Source of the DNA: Irpex lacteus
Lineage: Eukaryota > Basidiomycota > Agaricomycetes > Polyporales > Irpicaceae
Length of the DNA: 64,000 nt
Assembly (NCBI GenBank): GCA_001986395.2
Contig: MQVO02000002.1
Span: forward strand, 1,488,001 to 1,552,000
Reading direction: 5' to 3'
Of this stretch, positions 47,036-60,152 are shown one piece after another. The notes beneath the pieces were generated by a model, which made no database searches, was not told where the DNA came from, and was given only the letters and a program-made list of their open reading frames with translations. Positions within the stretch are counted from its first letter, which is position 1. Each line of letters opens with the position of its first letter. A program made the position numbers and the translations under genes.

Positions 47036-49156
47036 ATGCGGCTCATACCAAGCATCTGTGCTCTTTCGACCCTCATAGCAGGGACATTCGCACTTGGATC
47101 GTCCGTGTGTAGTCTAACACCCGTAGGTCATGGTAAAGATGACACAAATCAAGTTCGTCAATTGTGGTCTGCTCCGTCTTGATAATCGGCATTAACCGTG
47201 TTACCGAAGGTCGAAGCAGCCATCAACCACTGTGGACATGGCGGGAATATCATCTTCAACCCCGGAAACTATAACATCACGAGGTTTGCCTTGAACGACA
47301 GCACTTTTAGACCCTACTTACCTTCGTGCCTTGCAGAAAAATGACATGGAATCTGACTTCTTCAAGAGTCGACCTACATGGATATTTGAACGTCAGCATA
47401 GTTCCTACCAAGACAGGGCAAAAGGGCATACTGAATCCGATGCTTCCAGTTCAATCCGGACATTGAATATTGGCTCAACGCAGACAACACATACCGCGTT
47501 GTCTTCATCCAAAGCCAAGCTTCCTGGTTCGTCGTCACAGGCCGAGACTTCGTCATCGACGCCCATAACATCGGTGGAATACAAGGCAACGGCCAAAAAT
47601 GGTGGACTTACTTTTCCAACCGCACTCGCGAGGATGGCGATGGTCGTCCCATCGCGTTCACGTTATCGCACGTTACAAACGGGACCGTCCGAAACTTCCG
47701 CATTGAAAACCAGCCGTTCTGGTGTAACACCGTGGCAGACTCGAAGGATGTGATCTACGACGGTATGCTCTGTAACGCAACGAATACGGACCCTGCGTTC
47801 GCTGGGAAGAAGTATGTGCGATGGTTCTCCTTGTGCGTGTAAAGAAGGACTGACACGAAACTGCGAGCTAGCGTCGTGCCTAACACAGACGGTAAGTTAA
47901 GCCTCGTGCAGATAAACTATCAGACTAACGCATGATTAGGACTCGATACGTACCGTTCCGATAATGTGCAGCTCTTGAACTGGGATGTACGTCCCACGGG
48001 CATTCGACACACTCATATGACGTTGACTGGGTTCACACACAGATTACCTGCGGGGACGACTGTCTGGCGATTAAGGGCGTGAGTCGGCTATTTTTGTCAC
48101 GAGAAATTCGCTAATGAGGTGGGAACGAAGAACTCGACGAACATACTGGCTAGCAACGTTACGTGCCGTGGTGGCAATGGAGTTGCCGTAGGTTCTCTAG
48201 GGCAATATGCGAACCTGGTATGCGGTCACGTTTTGTTTGCTTCTAATGACCATGAGAACACTTACTGGTGTGGAACAGTCAGATATTGTGGCCAATGTTA
48301 CATTTGAAGACTTCAAGGTGAGTTTCAATCTTTGCTGATAGATCAAGCGAAGCCGACGCATTATTGATCTGGTAGCTAATCCGTTTGGATTCTAAAGTCC
48401 AACCGAACATGGGCTCTGGGGTATGCACATCGTGATCTTTGTCGCTGTACAAGCATGATTAATGTAGCTTCTGTAGGTCTACTTCAAAACGTGGACGGGT
48501 TCTGTCAATGGTGTCCCTCCCACGGGTGGAGGCGGAGGTGGAGGTGTGTGATCCTCCGAGCCCGCGAGCCTGATCACCTGCTTTTATTTATTGTTCCCGT
48601 ACTCAGGCTTCGTCACGAACGTGATCTCGAGGAGGTTCTCACTCGATCGAGTGAGCAACCCGATTCACCTGTACCAGACAAACGGTGGCCATTCGTGAGT
48701 TCATTTCCACTGTCCATGAAAAATGATATCACACTGACCCTGGGGATGTAATGTCCAGAAATGACACGCCGTCAGCGTTACAGTTCAGCAATCTGACCTT
48801 TGAAGATTGGCAAGGAACCTCGCTGAACAACGAAAGTATGTCATTTGTTACCAGGCGTCTCGGTCGCACATCCGTAGAGACTGAACGTGATGTCCGTTTG
48901 CCATAGTCGTCGATCTGTAGTGCAGCCCAGCTGTGCCGTGTCCGAATATGTTGTTCAAGGACGTCGACATCGCGCCACCTGCTGGACAAGGAGTCAGTTT
49001 CGTGTGCAAGAATGTGATCAACGAAGAGGGCCTGCCAGGTGCGTCTGTTTGATAGATTAGATGGACGTATCAATCTCTTGTGATTTGTGATTGACATTGC
49101 GTTTTACTTGTGTGGCCATATCCATAGCGCCATGCAATGCCACAGGAAAACCTTGA
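47036..49156 (+). CDS. GH28 polygalacturonase-like secreted pectinase with in-frame stop
   Basis: Secreted glycoside hydrolase family 28 enzyme, predicted to cut galacturonic-acid polymers, exo-type clade. Signal peptide MRLIPSICALSTLIAGTFA; then NHCGHGGNIIFNPGNYNIT, IGGIQGNGQKWWTYF, RPIAFTLSHVTNGTVRNF, and catalytic blocks VVPNTDGLDTY and ITCGDDCLAIKG. NSTNILASNVTCRGGNGVAV-GSLGQY sits where the GHG/GLGQ block lies. The last exons read to CNATGKP with TGA 49154-49156. TAG at 48918-48920 interrupts the frame (IVDL-stop-CSPAVPC) where Gln is expected. The frame and later splices are otherwise perfect, so either a nonsense allele that removes about 60 residues or a base error. Confidence 0.85.
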
Positions 49157-49891
49157 CAATGCGATGGAGTGCTACGGAGACCACGCCGACGTTGCGAAGA
49201 GGAATTTGTAGTGGGTTGCAAGGCGGGATAATTGAATGCAGCTACCGGCGAGGGAAGAAGACTCGCGAGTTGAAGAAGCTTTGGACAGAGATAACTGTGC
49301 GACCAGTCGTAGCTAAATTTGTAACCGTTCGTATCAGACAAACGATATCCTTGCCATTCTGACAACTGGCGTTCTACTTGAAAGTTGGAACTGCGCATGC
49401 GAGCCCTCGGCAGATGGACCACGGCCGATGTGCGGACTCGGTGGCTGTATGTGGTCCTATGCTCAGTGTGCTGCACCATTGGGCAGAGGTGGTGTTGTGC
49501 GTAGCTAGGATACTGAGCTCAATTGGCCGTACTGACTGAACAAGTCGGTTTAATATTCGAGTACGCTGCGTCGGACAGCGAGCTCGAGGGCATTCTAGAC
49601 GGCGTCGAGGCGATGTAGAAACCGGCAAGAAAGATGGATGGAGGTGAAAGAAAGGTGATTTCCCCATGGCGACGCGCTTGTCGCCATCAAAAGCTAAGGT
49701 AGACATAGACGCCCTCCCTATACATCTTGCCCGTGACTGTCGTCTCTCCAGGCTGCTTTTGCCCCCCATCCCATCCTTTCCTTCCTCCTCGCCGTATTTT
49801 ATACTGTCTTTACTGCAGGCAGGGCCTCGCCATCTTCGTCTTTAATTCACACAACAAACGCAGGCCGTAAGACAACCAATTATCTGCCAAA
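49157..49891. promoter_or_regulatory. intergenic, upstream region of noxA
   Basis: No gene seen. The last part (about 49730-49891) is a CT-rich leader typical of highly transcribed fungal genes. Confidence 0.4.
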
Positions 49892-52066
49892 ATGGCTCCC
49901 GGAAACCGCTCCTCGGGGCTCGACTTCTCTGATGGCAAGGTGCCCTCTCTCGAACAGCACCCCGACATGGACAAATCACTCGGAGGCCAGAACGTTTACC
50001 TCCAGCGCAACAAGACCGAGCGCAGACGTCTTCAGGGTCTTCAGAGGTCCAACACAAACGCCTCGATGAAGGTTGCTCCCTATGTCCCGAAGACGTTCTC
50101 TGAGAAGTGGAATGTCTGGATGATCAACGAGGGAGGGCGGAGACTGTTCTTCGGCGTGTGGATATTCCTGCACCTTTTGGTGGCTGTCTTCGGTGCTTTC
50201 CATTACCAGACGAAGGATAACTTGGTCACGGCTCGGGCGACCTTTGGTGTTACATTCAGTGCGTCTCATGCATTCCACAATAATATTACCATTTCGCTCA
50301 TAGAATACACACTTCTACAGCCATTGCTCGTACGGCTGCCCTCGTCCTTCATGTCGACGTTATATTTATTCTTTTGCCCGTCTGCCGTAACTTCATCTCC
50401 CTCTTACGTCGTACCCCATTGAACCACTACATTCCTTTCGACAAGAACATCACTTTCCACAAGGCTACCGCCTGGTCCATCGTCTTCGGCTCCTTCGTTC
50501 ACATCGCCGCACACATGGTCAACTTTGCCGAGCTTGCTATGGCTGACACTGATGCGAAGAACACTGGCCAGCGCATTGTCGCTTTCTTGGCTGCCAACTT
50601 CGCGACTGGCCCCGGTATCACTGGGTGGATCATGACCGCCGCACTGGGCATCATGGTGTGGTACGCGATGGAGAAACGCCGCCGTGCCCGCTTTGAATGG
50701 TTCTGGTACACTCATCACCTCTTCATCGTGTTCTTCATCAACTGGCAGCTCCACGGCATGTTCTGCATGATCAAGCCTGATAGGCCTCCGTACTGCTCTT
50801 ACAACACGATCGGTGTCTTCTGGGTATGTCTTCATGGTGCCATCACATGATATCGATAGCTTGCTAAAATCACTACCTTCAGCGTTACTGGCTTGTTGGC
50901 GGTGTCATCTGGATCTTCGAGCGTATTCTGCGTGAGGTTCGTTCCAGGCACAGGACCTACATCCACAAGGTCATCCAGCACCCCTCGAACGTCATGGAGC
51001 TCCAGATCAAGAAGGAGAAGACTACTACCCGTGCTGGTCAATATATCTTCTTGTCCTGCCCCGAGGTTTCTTACTTCCAGTGGCACCCCTTCACTCTTAC
51101 CAGGTAAGGTTGCGTCATATTATTGTTCTGCCGGACTTCGTTCTCATGATATGAATATAATCAGTGCTCCCGAGGAGGACTACATCTCTGTCCACATCCG
51201 TGTCTGTGGTGACTTCACCGGTGCTCTCGCGAAGGCTGTCGGCTGTGACTTTGAGAAGAAGGGCAAGGGTGAGAAGGGTGATGTCAGCAAAGTCGTCCCA
51301 CCGCCCGTCAACCGTGTTCTCCCCGTGTCATGGTCGACGGTCCCTTCGGCTCTGCCTCTGAAGATTTCTTGAACTTTGAGACAGTTCTCCTCGTTGGTGC
51401 CGGTATCGGTGTTACGCCCTTCGCTTCGTAAGTACACTGCCGTATGTTAGTGGAGATCGATCTAATTTGCACTTTGCCACCCGCAGGATCCTGAAGTCGA
51501 TCTGGTACCGTATGAACAACTTCAACAACTCGAAGCCAACTCGTCTTTCTAAGGTGTACTTCACCTGGGTTATCCGTGACTTTGGCACCGCCGAATGGTT
51601 CCACTCCTTGCTCCAGGCCATTGAGGAGCAGGACACTCAGAACCGAATTGAGATCAACATCTATCTCACCGCCAAGATCAAGGAGGACGATATGAATAAC
51701 ATCATCGTTCAGGACGTCGGTGCTGAGAAGGATGCCATTACCTCTCTGCGTGCACCCACTCACTTCGGTCGCCCGAACTGGGACAGAGTGTTTAGCTCTA
51801 TCGCTGAGAAGCACCCAGACTCTGATGTCGGCGTGGTGCGTAACCCTTATATGACGTGCTGCTTTGTAACGGAAGCTAACCACCATTGTTTTATTTCAGT
51901 TCTTCTGTGGCCCCCCGGTTCTGTCTAAGACCCTTCATGTATCCTGCAACAAGTACTCCAACCCCAAGGGTACTAGGTTCTTCTTCGGAAAGGGTGCGTC
52001 TTCTCCCGAATTCTCACTGCGATGGACATGTGATCTGATTTCTATCCTTTTACAGAGAACTTCTAG
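49892..52066 (+). CDS. noxA: NADPH oxidase A (NoxA), one-base frameshift
   Basis: Six-helix membrane oxidase making superoxide, needed for fungal differentiation. Start [16 protein letters not shown]. Heme-binding His pairs lie in [20 protein letters not shown] and [24 protein letters not shown]. The FAD domain has [20 protein letters not shown] with HPFT, and the NADPH domain has [37 protein letters not shown] and the C-terminal [27 protein letters not shown] 52064-52066. About eight exons. A C run at 51321-51324 is one short; restoring it joins NRVLP to VMVDGPFG. Its regulator NoxR is not in the window. Confidence 0.95.
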
Positions 52067-53480
52067 TCTTGTGTCGAGTAGTGTGTCTCAGTGGCTTGGG
52101 ACGGCGAGTCTCATCGGGCATGAACCGCGCGTCAGAAGTTGGCTTTGAGATTGTTTCATTTAGATTCGTGCTGTATTTATCTGCGAGGCTCTCTACGGAG
52201 ATTACTAAGGAAACATAGGATTACAACCTCTGTCGCTTCCCTGTGTTCTGGTGCCCAGAATGATGAACAGTGTACGGATGTATATACGTGTAAGAGTATA
52301 GAGGGTGTAGATCGGCGGATCCATGCACGTTGACTTACGTGTTATGTCGGTGCCGTATACCAATCACAGATTGGCTCGTGGGTTGGCACTGACATCGGTT
52401 TTACCAATTCCTTGGATTTGAGGTGGCAACAAGCTCATATGCCCCTTGCAATTGTCCTCTTCGAGGTCTAGGACGTTCGTTCATTCATTTCACGCTTACT
52501 CTACATAACCTTCCTCGACCACGTTCCATGTTCTGTCTGCGGTGTTCTTCCTGTCTCTATTCTGCAACCGGCCGCGGACCACAGTAGAATCTCCATCACA
52601 GAGTCCGAGCTCGGCCGCAGAATCGATTATGCGCATGCGCGGTTTGCGAGGCGTTCGTACTCAGGACGTGATTAAACTCGCAGCAAGAAGAGCATGTATG
52701 TATTCCCGATGCTCACGATCAGGTGAGGTACCGTTCCTGCCTGTCGACTTGCCGGGATAACAGGTCGAAACTGTCATGGGGATACTCGGTTTATAGCCTC
52801 GAAGACACATACTGGGAAGACGTCGACCGTGAGTTGTTATGTCGTCGACTCGGCCGACTTGCACAAAGGACCTGTGCTGCTCTGTCCGGCGAATGTAAAT
52901 GTGCGGAAGGTCCTGGGACGACAAATCAAACCGGTTCTTGGAGAGTTCGGATATCTACTGATCAGGATTCGGATACAGTCGTGTTCAAGTCGTGCATACC
53001 CTCAAACAGACCCTGCGTGAGGGTAACTTAGATCAAATTTAGAACCGGTGGTAATCCGAACGAGACACATGGAATCCAAGGTCAGCAGCTGGTAGCAATC
53101 TTACCTGCGAGTCATACTCCGCCGCTCAGAACCAATGCTGGCCATGCTCAATTGCAACTTGCAAACTTCTCTTGCAAAAGAATTTTTCGCTTGCGCAGTA
53201 TGGCACAAAGTAGCGGAGTTGTGCAAGTTGTGAGCAGTCTTGCTATGTCACTCTCTCGCCGAAAGTCGGACTAGGATAGAGAGAGTCGGCTCGAGTGGCC
53301 AGCCTGTGTTTGCGTGGCGGAGCGCCGCCTGGACTTGGCGTAGTGAGGCACGAACACATTGATCATCCTCTCCGCCTCGGTATCCGCGGTGTCTCTCCTA
53401 CAGTTCCGAGCAACATAAGAAGGCATGCAGGGTTTGGAAGAAGTCTTAGAGTACGAACTCGAACGAGAACCATTTGAACT
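52067..53480. other. intergenic
   Basis: About 1.4 kb with no recognisable gene. Frames near 52540-53030 and 53295-53566 lack domain features. Confidence 0.4.
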
Positions 53481-54595
53481 ATGGCCTCTTCGTCAGCTGT
53501 GGTCCGCCGCGTAGATGCCTCGTCCGGTGAGTCGATTCGACCAGTGGAGGTCAACATGCTGTTCACAGCTGACGTCGACCGCCTTTATTGCTATAGTGGA
53601 AGACGTTCAGACGGTTGTCGACGTGTTGCTACGATCTTTAAGTGACGGTACGACTTACCCTACCATCTGCCAATTTTTGGACCGCCACTAATTTAGTTCT
53701 TTGACATATCGCATAGACCAAGCCATTGATTCACTCACCGACGGAAACAGGGCGACTGCCAGTCTCATGTTCCATCTCGCCGTCGAACGATCTTTGCGAG
53801 ATGGAGAGTCCCACCTGGCATATGAAGGGGAGGAAGTATGCGGCGCAGCAGTCTGGATGGCACCTGGCCACGACTGGCGGTTTGCGTGAGTGCTCTGCCG
53901 AGTCGCGCTGTGGTTTGATGCTCACAGCAGTGCCACTCGCCGCCCAATCTGTTTAATTCTGGTACTACTCGCTCAAAGGGAGGACGAGTACATCATGAAC
54001 CATCTATCGGAGGAGATGAAAGAATGGTACAAGCATCATGTCAGTGGGGTGATGTTCTCCTGCTATCTGATTCTACGCTTTCTCAACCCTGTGCCAGTTC
54101 ATTCCGAAGTACGAAGACCTGTATGCATCCGCTGGGGTAGACAGCACACGTTTGAGAAAAGAAGCGTGGAAATTGCAGTTCCTCGGTGTATTACCATCCT
54201 ACCGAGGTAGAGGTATTTGCAGGCGGCTCGTCCAAGTGGTCAATCGAAAGGTGAGACTTCTCAGTGAAGTCCGAGGAAGTAGCAGCTTGCTGACATACGG
54301 CCTTGAAAATTTTCTAGGCCGACACCGAGAACAGAAGAGCACTTGCGGAAGTCTCGTCTCCAGCATATGTTGGTATCTTGTTTACCTCCGAGCTACTCAC
54401 ACACCTTACTGATCTTCTGGCTCTGCGAATAATACTGGCCATTCTGTGTTATGCCCTCTCCTTCAGGTTCAAAGTTATCGTTCCATAGGATTTGTATACC
54501 GCTCAGTCAAGAATTTCTCAAGTCCTCGATATGCTGGATTTCCTATTTGGTTACTGATAAGAGAACCAGAAAACGGGACGCCGCGGCAGAATTGA
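53481..54595 (+). CDS. GNAT-family N-acetyltransferase
   Basis: Predicted acetyl-CoA transferase of unknown acceptor. Start MASSSAVVRRVDASS; the next exons are uncertain because frames do not close simply (an additional one-base gap near 53700 is likely). The core is clear: AIDSLTDGNRATASLMFHLA, HLAYEGEEVCGAAVWMAPGH, and EYIMNHLSEEMKEWY. Next are REAWKLQFLGVLPSYRGRGI with the acetyl-CoA-binding R-G-R-G-I-C loop, then ADTENRRALAEVSSPAY and the closing SYRSIGFVYRSVKNF, which is the usual Y..lGF block. C-terminus GTPRQN, TGA 54593-54595. This layout is common in mushroom GNATs. Confidence 0.75.
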
Positions 54596-55049
54596 AGGGG
54601 CCGAAGAAACATCATAGCTCGTCCCCAGGCACTTCTCGGGAGAAGATTTCTTTTGAAGTCTTTAGCATCGTCTCCTGGACGAGCAAGTACATACTATCTG
54701 CTCCACGGATTATACCAACACGTTGTACGATATACCCAGAGGCGTGCATCGTGTCCTCACGCACGCACTGCTAAAGACCCACCCTCGCGAGCTTCCCTAT
54801 TCAGTCGGCTTACCCACTGTCTCCTCATACCGGAGCCAAGCGGCGTCATAGTCTTCAATTTATCTTCCACGAGGGCAATTTTTCATGATTTTCATTAAAC
54901 GGTGTATTCTTAGTTCGTACAGTGTAGCCAAGGTAGAGACGGTTGTTGTATTCACGAGCGATCACGTTTTGAACAGCTTTCCGCACAACTCGGACGGGTG
55001 CGTACTATGCCAACGGGGAAGGCGAGCCCGCACGGTCGCTGTGGCCTGA

Positions 55050-56190
55050 TTTACAGTATAACCCGAGTTTATGATGACGATCTATAAGACGAGAATAGCC
55101 CAGACCCCGCCGACCGATAGCCTTTGCAGCAATAGAGTAGAAGGGGTGGCCTCAGGGTGGCGGCGCCGTTTAGCACTGCCGGTCGCTAAGCTGTTCAATA
55201 CGACGTTGACGTCGATCCTGCGGCCATCGAGACCCACACCCGATGTTTCAATCGTCGTGCGACATCGAGAGGTCATGTCCAGCGGCCCTGCCTCGACGCC
55301 TGTCTGCTTCTTCTTCTTTTTCTCTTGATGGTCAGCGGTGCATGCACGACCATGACCAGTAGTATCAGTATCAGAACTCGGGAAGCTACAGGTGGCTCCT
55401 CCTCTCCGCACCCGCACAACCTAATGGAAGAAATCCATCAAAACACGACTTACTGCTAGATTCGCAGGTACAATGTCGTCGTGCCGCTCGACTCGGATTA
55501 TTGCTGCGCCCGCGGACAAGGTTGAAGTTCTGAGTCAGCCATCTCTGGCCCTTCCACGTCGTACTTGCAACCACCGCAGTTCTTGTGAGCGGTAATCTGC
55601 GGGGTTCATCACCGTGGTGTCAGTACTTTGGGTGCAGGTTCCGCTGTTGAGAAATGCTTCACTGCCTTTGCCGGGGACGCGCCTGGCTGCGAAAGCCTCG
55701 GTCGGCGAAGTCCTAGCGACCTGGGCCCATAGCGGGTGAAGGGTACCTTCCAGCACGAGTCGCGGTAGCGACAGTACAAGAATATCGGGTTGATATACTT
55801 ACGTTATATCCTAAATTACTATCGTCACCGGTCAACGAACAAAAACAGGTAAGTAAGCAGTTCATGCAAGTGTCAAGTCAGTAATAAATGCACGCACACA
55901 TACCACCACTTGCGCGGGAAGGTTTAAGGGGTGACAGACAAGTGACCAACATCACGCTGCCACAGCGTTTGTGATGCGTCAAATCCTCCTCCGTCAGCTC
56001 CGGAGATGCCGCGCCTGCACCATTCTTCCGTTTGTACCAGGGGAAAGAGAGGAAGATTGCGTACCCCATGAATTGGAGGAGCGGAGCCGTGGGCGTGGGC
56101 GTGGGTGTTCTTGACGATACAGTGCCTTGGCCTCATGCTCGCGAAGGAATTCAGATATCGAAAGCATGAAACCCACATCCACTCGTCTTC
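55050..56190 (-). CDS. unresolved multi-exon gene candidate
   Basis: Several linked frames look coding: MDVGFMLSISEFLREHEAKA at the 5' end; then FMGYAIFLSFPWYKRKNGAG and SPELTEEDLTHHKR; then LEGTLHPLWAQVARTSPTEA and NSGTCTQSTDTTVMNPADYR; then a Lys-rich stretch with PLDMTSRCRTTIETSGVGLD. Splice sites with GT (GTACGC, GTATGT) and AG occur between them, but I cannot place all exons in one frame, and one-base gaps may be present. I do not recognise the family. Start and end are approximate. Confidence 0.35.
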
Positions 56191-56226
56191 GCAGGTCTTC
56201 GCGCGTTGTGTTCTCCCTTTATTCAA

Positions 56227-58962
56227 TGCAAACGCAAATCGACGTCTAATGAAAGCTTCTTCGTGGAGAACTTCACCTGGCGGTTACGGCGCCGGGCCAC
56301 TTATGGGAGAAGATCAAGGGAACCTCAGTTCTGTATAGTACCTCGCAGCTGGGTTCAGGTCTGCTCACCAAGACATTCAGACAATACTTTGTTCGACGTG
56401 CATGCCAATAACGGCGAGAAGTGTTCGAGTAATGAATTTGTCACTGTGTCCGCGGACCGCCACAAATCCACCCTTTCCCCGCCGCGATGATAGAATGGGA
56501 GTTTGTCTGAATGGCATGCGAGTGTTTGGTCCCTGAAAAGTTCCACCGACGGAACGTACACGGAGGGGAGTGGTGACCCTGTGCAACCGGGGGGCTGTCA
56601 GTATGCGAACTTTTGGCAGCAACAATATGAGGACAGTGATATGAATGAGAAGCTCTTCGACCTGGCCAATGAATCTGAGGCAAGCCTATTTATCACTTGT
56701 TGCTTGACGTCGTCCCCAGTCAACGCATGTTTCTTGTGCTTACCTTTGGCTTGAGGTCGAACTGATGTAAATCCATTCAGGCGTAACGCGTTCAATGCGA
56801 CACCTATCTGAACAGCCGCAGCTATGTTCACCGTCGACGGCTGAATGCTTACCGATGGACTCAGAGAGGGCAATGGCGATCATAATAACCCCAACTGGTT
56901 AGTCCTCTTGAGTGGCATACGGTATCACCGACTTTGTGTGAGAACGATATGACATGAAGTTGACAAAGCAGCATCGCAAAGTGTCTCTAGCCGTCTTGTT
57001 TACCGTATTTCGATGTGGTCATTTGAGTGCAGACGTAGCAACGTCCGGTATGAGGATTGAAATGCTATTATGCTTGAAATGAACGTCTACAGACCATAAA
57101 CGACCCAGACCGACAACGTCAAATACAAGCGTCATCAGCCACCAGCGATCAGACAGCGTTTACATGCGCACTTACAAAAGCAGACAAAAACCCGTCTTTC
57201 ATCAAATAGATTCGCCCACAGAGGCATTCAGCTTCCTCAGTTTGTGCGATGAAAGACACGCAAGCGGACCTTCGCCGCTCGTGTGAGTAATACATGTTCT
57301 ATTTCGTGGGTTGCGGAGAGCTCAGAAGCCCGTCGCTTGAACGTGGCTGCCGGCGTTTCACTAAAGCAAACGACCACAAGCAGAAAAGGCACAGAGTTTA
57401 TGACCTTCGGAAGCTTGTCCTGGAGCGGCTACAGAATTTGCGGCCTGCTGCTTAGTGTAGGAACACTTGGGCGGAGTATATGAGAAGGTTTGAAGAGGAG
57501 AAACCAGATACAGCGAGCTCACATGACATGCTGGCTACACGTTTGATACGTGCCCCATAAGAGAGTTGCAGCAGACGCAAGATGATGACCGCGTTGGTGA
57601 ATTCCAGGAGGTCGCACGATGACGGCCAATGGACGATCAGAATCGTGCTAAACTCTATGGCGTCTGCAAGGGATAGTTCAGATAAGCCACAACAACAGAA
57701 TATAGCCAACACACCGACTTTGCGTCACGATCGGAGCAGTCAGTACTTGAGCGCTTTTGCACTGGGCTTCTTCCAGTTTAGGTGGCTATGTAAAGTTGCC
57801 TGACTGCATACTTGAGCGCAAACACGAATGAGAATATCTGTTCGGCGATTTGGGCAATAGTCAACACTCGGAAATCGCCAGGGTATACTGTCTTAATCTA
57901 TCCGATCCTTGTCAGTCTGTATTGAGAGGTACGAGGCCCCTCTGATGGTTGTCAGGAGTTTGCATACGAGCCGCCGTGGCCTGACAGCGAAACTCTGGCT
58001 GGAGTTCACCCCCGACACAGCTGGAGGTGGTGCAGGGATGTCCATGCGCCCAGGCATGCGAGCTGGGACGCGACGAATGGATGGTGCGAGCAATGTTCGC
58101 GCATGCCCGCGTGGCCCGTACTCGGCGAAAGTGGCATCGAAATAGGAGGATGGAAGATGAACATCTGTTGATAGACCGCATCTATCCGCAGAGACTAAGA
58201 TTTAGTTTGGTCAAGGTTCATAAGGTGGCCGCGTGCATCCTTCATTGCTTGTCGTGCCGGAGTGGCCACCGCGCTCGTCTATCGGGTGTGAACAAATCTC
58301 AACCACGTCGGGAGAAACCGATGCAGCGCTCTGCCCGTTTTGGACATCCTCCATCATGGACGCACTCCAGCTCGAGCTTGCTGTGGGTTCTGGCCTCAAG
58401 ATACCTTGCGGTACGCGTAGTATCAATGTCGTCGGCGAGTGTGGGTGGAAGGTATTTACCCGTTCTTTCGCAGGCTCGGTTCGGGCGGAGTTCATCAGGG
58501 ACAACAATGAAACTCAGCGCTGGGTCGCTGAGCCCGCCGAACATGCCGAGCAAGCCTATAGCCCAAACCTACCCGACCCTGGAACCGGTCAGAGCCACGA
58601 TGCAGCTGGAAGTGATTGGGAATAACAAGGCCGTATCTATGGTACAAGTGCTCCTATTGAGTCGCCGGACCCATTAACTTGTTGCTGGCGGTAAGCCCGG
58701 ATGCCTATTCGAGCACCAGGTCTAAGCACCACTAGCAACCGAAGCGGAGGATTTACCCGATACATGGAGGCCTTATTCGGTGCTGCAATCCACTAGATCT
58801 GACCTCGGCAGAGGCCAAGGACAGCCCCGAAGACAGCCCTCCAAACGGCGGCTACTCTCAAACCTACCTGCCGCATATATATCCTACTTCGCCTGATCCC
58901 CGACTTACTCGTTTTTCAACCCCGATCGTCCCTCACTTACGGCAGTCGTTCAAAGCCTCTTG
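56227..58962. other. gene-poor interval
   Basis: About 2.7 kb with no gene I can support. Frames at 58027-58677 on both strands and around 56350-57300 show no family features. A TATATATA-like run before the bZIP gene (about 58876-58884) is a candidate promoter element for it. Confidence 0.35.
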
Positions 58963-60152
58963 ATGCCTAGCTCATCCTTAAGCATGGCAGGCACCTCTGA
59001 GCAACTCACTGGACAACCCTCTTCAGCATCCTCTCAGGACCGTCCCGAGCGCAGTCGAAATGGTGCGTCGGCCGCTGTATGGTGGATGGAAAACTTTGTG
59101 ATGGGAGCTCATACTTCTCTTCTCATCAGCTAAAGCACAAGCTAGGCATCGTGCGAAGCGCAAGGCATATATTGAGCAGGTGCGCTTCAGCATCGTGGAC
59201 GAACATTGTCATAACCTAATTTACTCTTTCACCAGCTCGAGCAGACCGTTGTGAGGCTGCAGAATGCGCTCGCTGCCTCGCCGGACTCGGTTTCGAGCTT
59301 GCCTCCGCCATTGATGCGCATTCGTGAGCTGGAACAAGAAAATGTTCAACTCAGCCGCGAAGTTGAAGAGTTGCGACGTCAACTAGAGGCTAGGAATGCT
59401 CGTCTTCGACCCGATATAGACCATCGACATCATGGTTTCTCCCCATACGATGATCGTCACTTCGATCGCGAAGCCAAGCGGCGACGAGGCATGCAAATCT
59501 CAGACGAACCATACATGGTGAGCGACGAGCAACAGGCATGGTTCTTTGTAGCGTGGTTCTCATATGGTTTTTCTACAGCTTGCAAACACTCAGCTACCGA
59601 GCCCTCCGCTATCGACAGCATCCTCCTTGACGCCATATTCCCACACTTCCGCGACCACCATCACACAACAACGCTCGCCCACGACGCCTATGACATCCTA
59701 CCCTCTGGCGTATCCCATGCCAGAAACGCCGTCATCAAGTACCGCCTCGAGCCCTTCGACGACGTCATTCTCGGCGAGTGTGCCTTCCTTTGTTCCACTC
59801 TGCCACGCGCAGGACGTGTACGGCATGAACTTCGGATCCTAGTAATCATTTTCTTTTACAGCCCACGGAGCAGTTCGCTTCATATGCACGTACTGACGGT
59901 CAAGTGTCGCAAACTCATGCTAATGGGCAAAACTATGCCAATACATGTGGATATGTGAAGGTCGAAGAAGACTCTTATGCTGTACGTAACATCTATACTA
60001 TTGCTCATACATGGTGAATGACGTTGGAATTACGGCATACGAAGGATGTGCATCAACTACCTCAATCTAACGGTTATTCCTCCTCACTATCTGCGTATGG
60101 GACGGGACAAGCACCGCTCTCTCAGTGGCACACTTACCCCGATCGTGGTTAG
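58963..60152 (+). CDS. bZIP transcription factor
   Basis: Six exons in frame (58963-59062, 59130-59179, 59236-59517, 59579-59815, 59862-59981, 60045-60152), 298 aa. The basic region RNAKAQARHRAKRKAYIEQL crosses two splices and is followed by a leucine heptad run: EQTVVRLQNAL, then a second coiled part, IRELEQENVQLSREVEELRR. That gives an N-x3-Q-x-x-H-R basic signature and then Leu at heptad spacing. The C-terminal half is Ser/Thr/Pro-rich (QLPSPPLSTASSLTPYSHTS), typical of a transactivation region. The stop TAG 60150-60152 is the simplest end; a longer tail would need a one-base correction. Confidence 0.85.
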
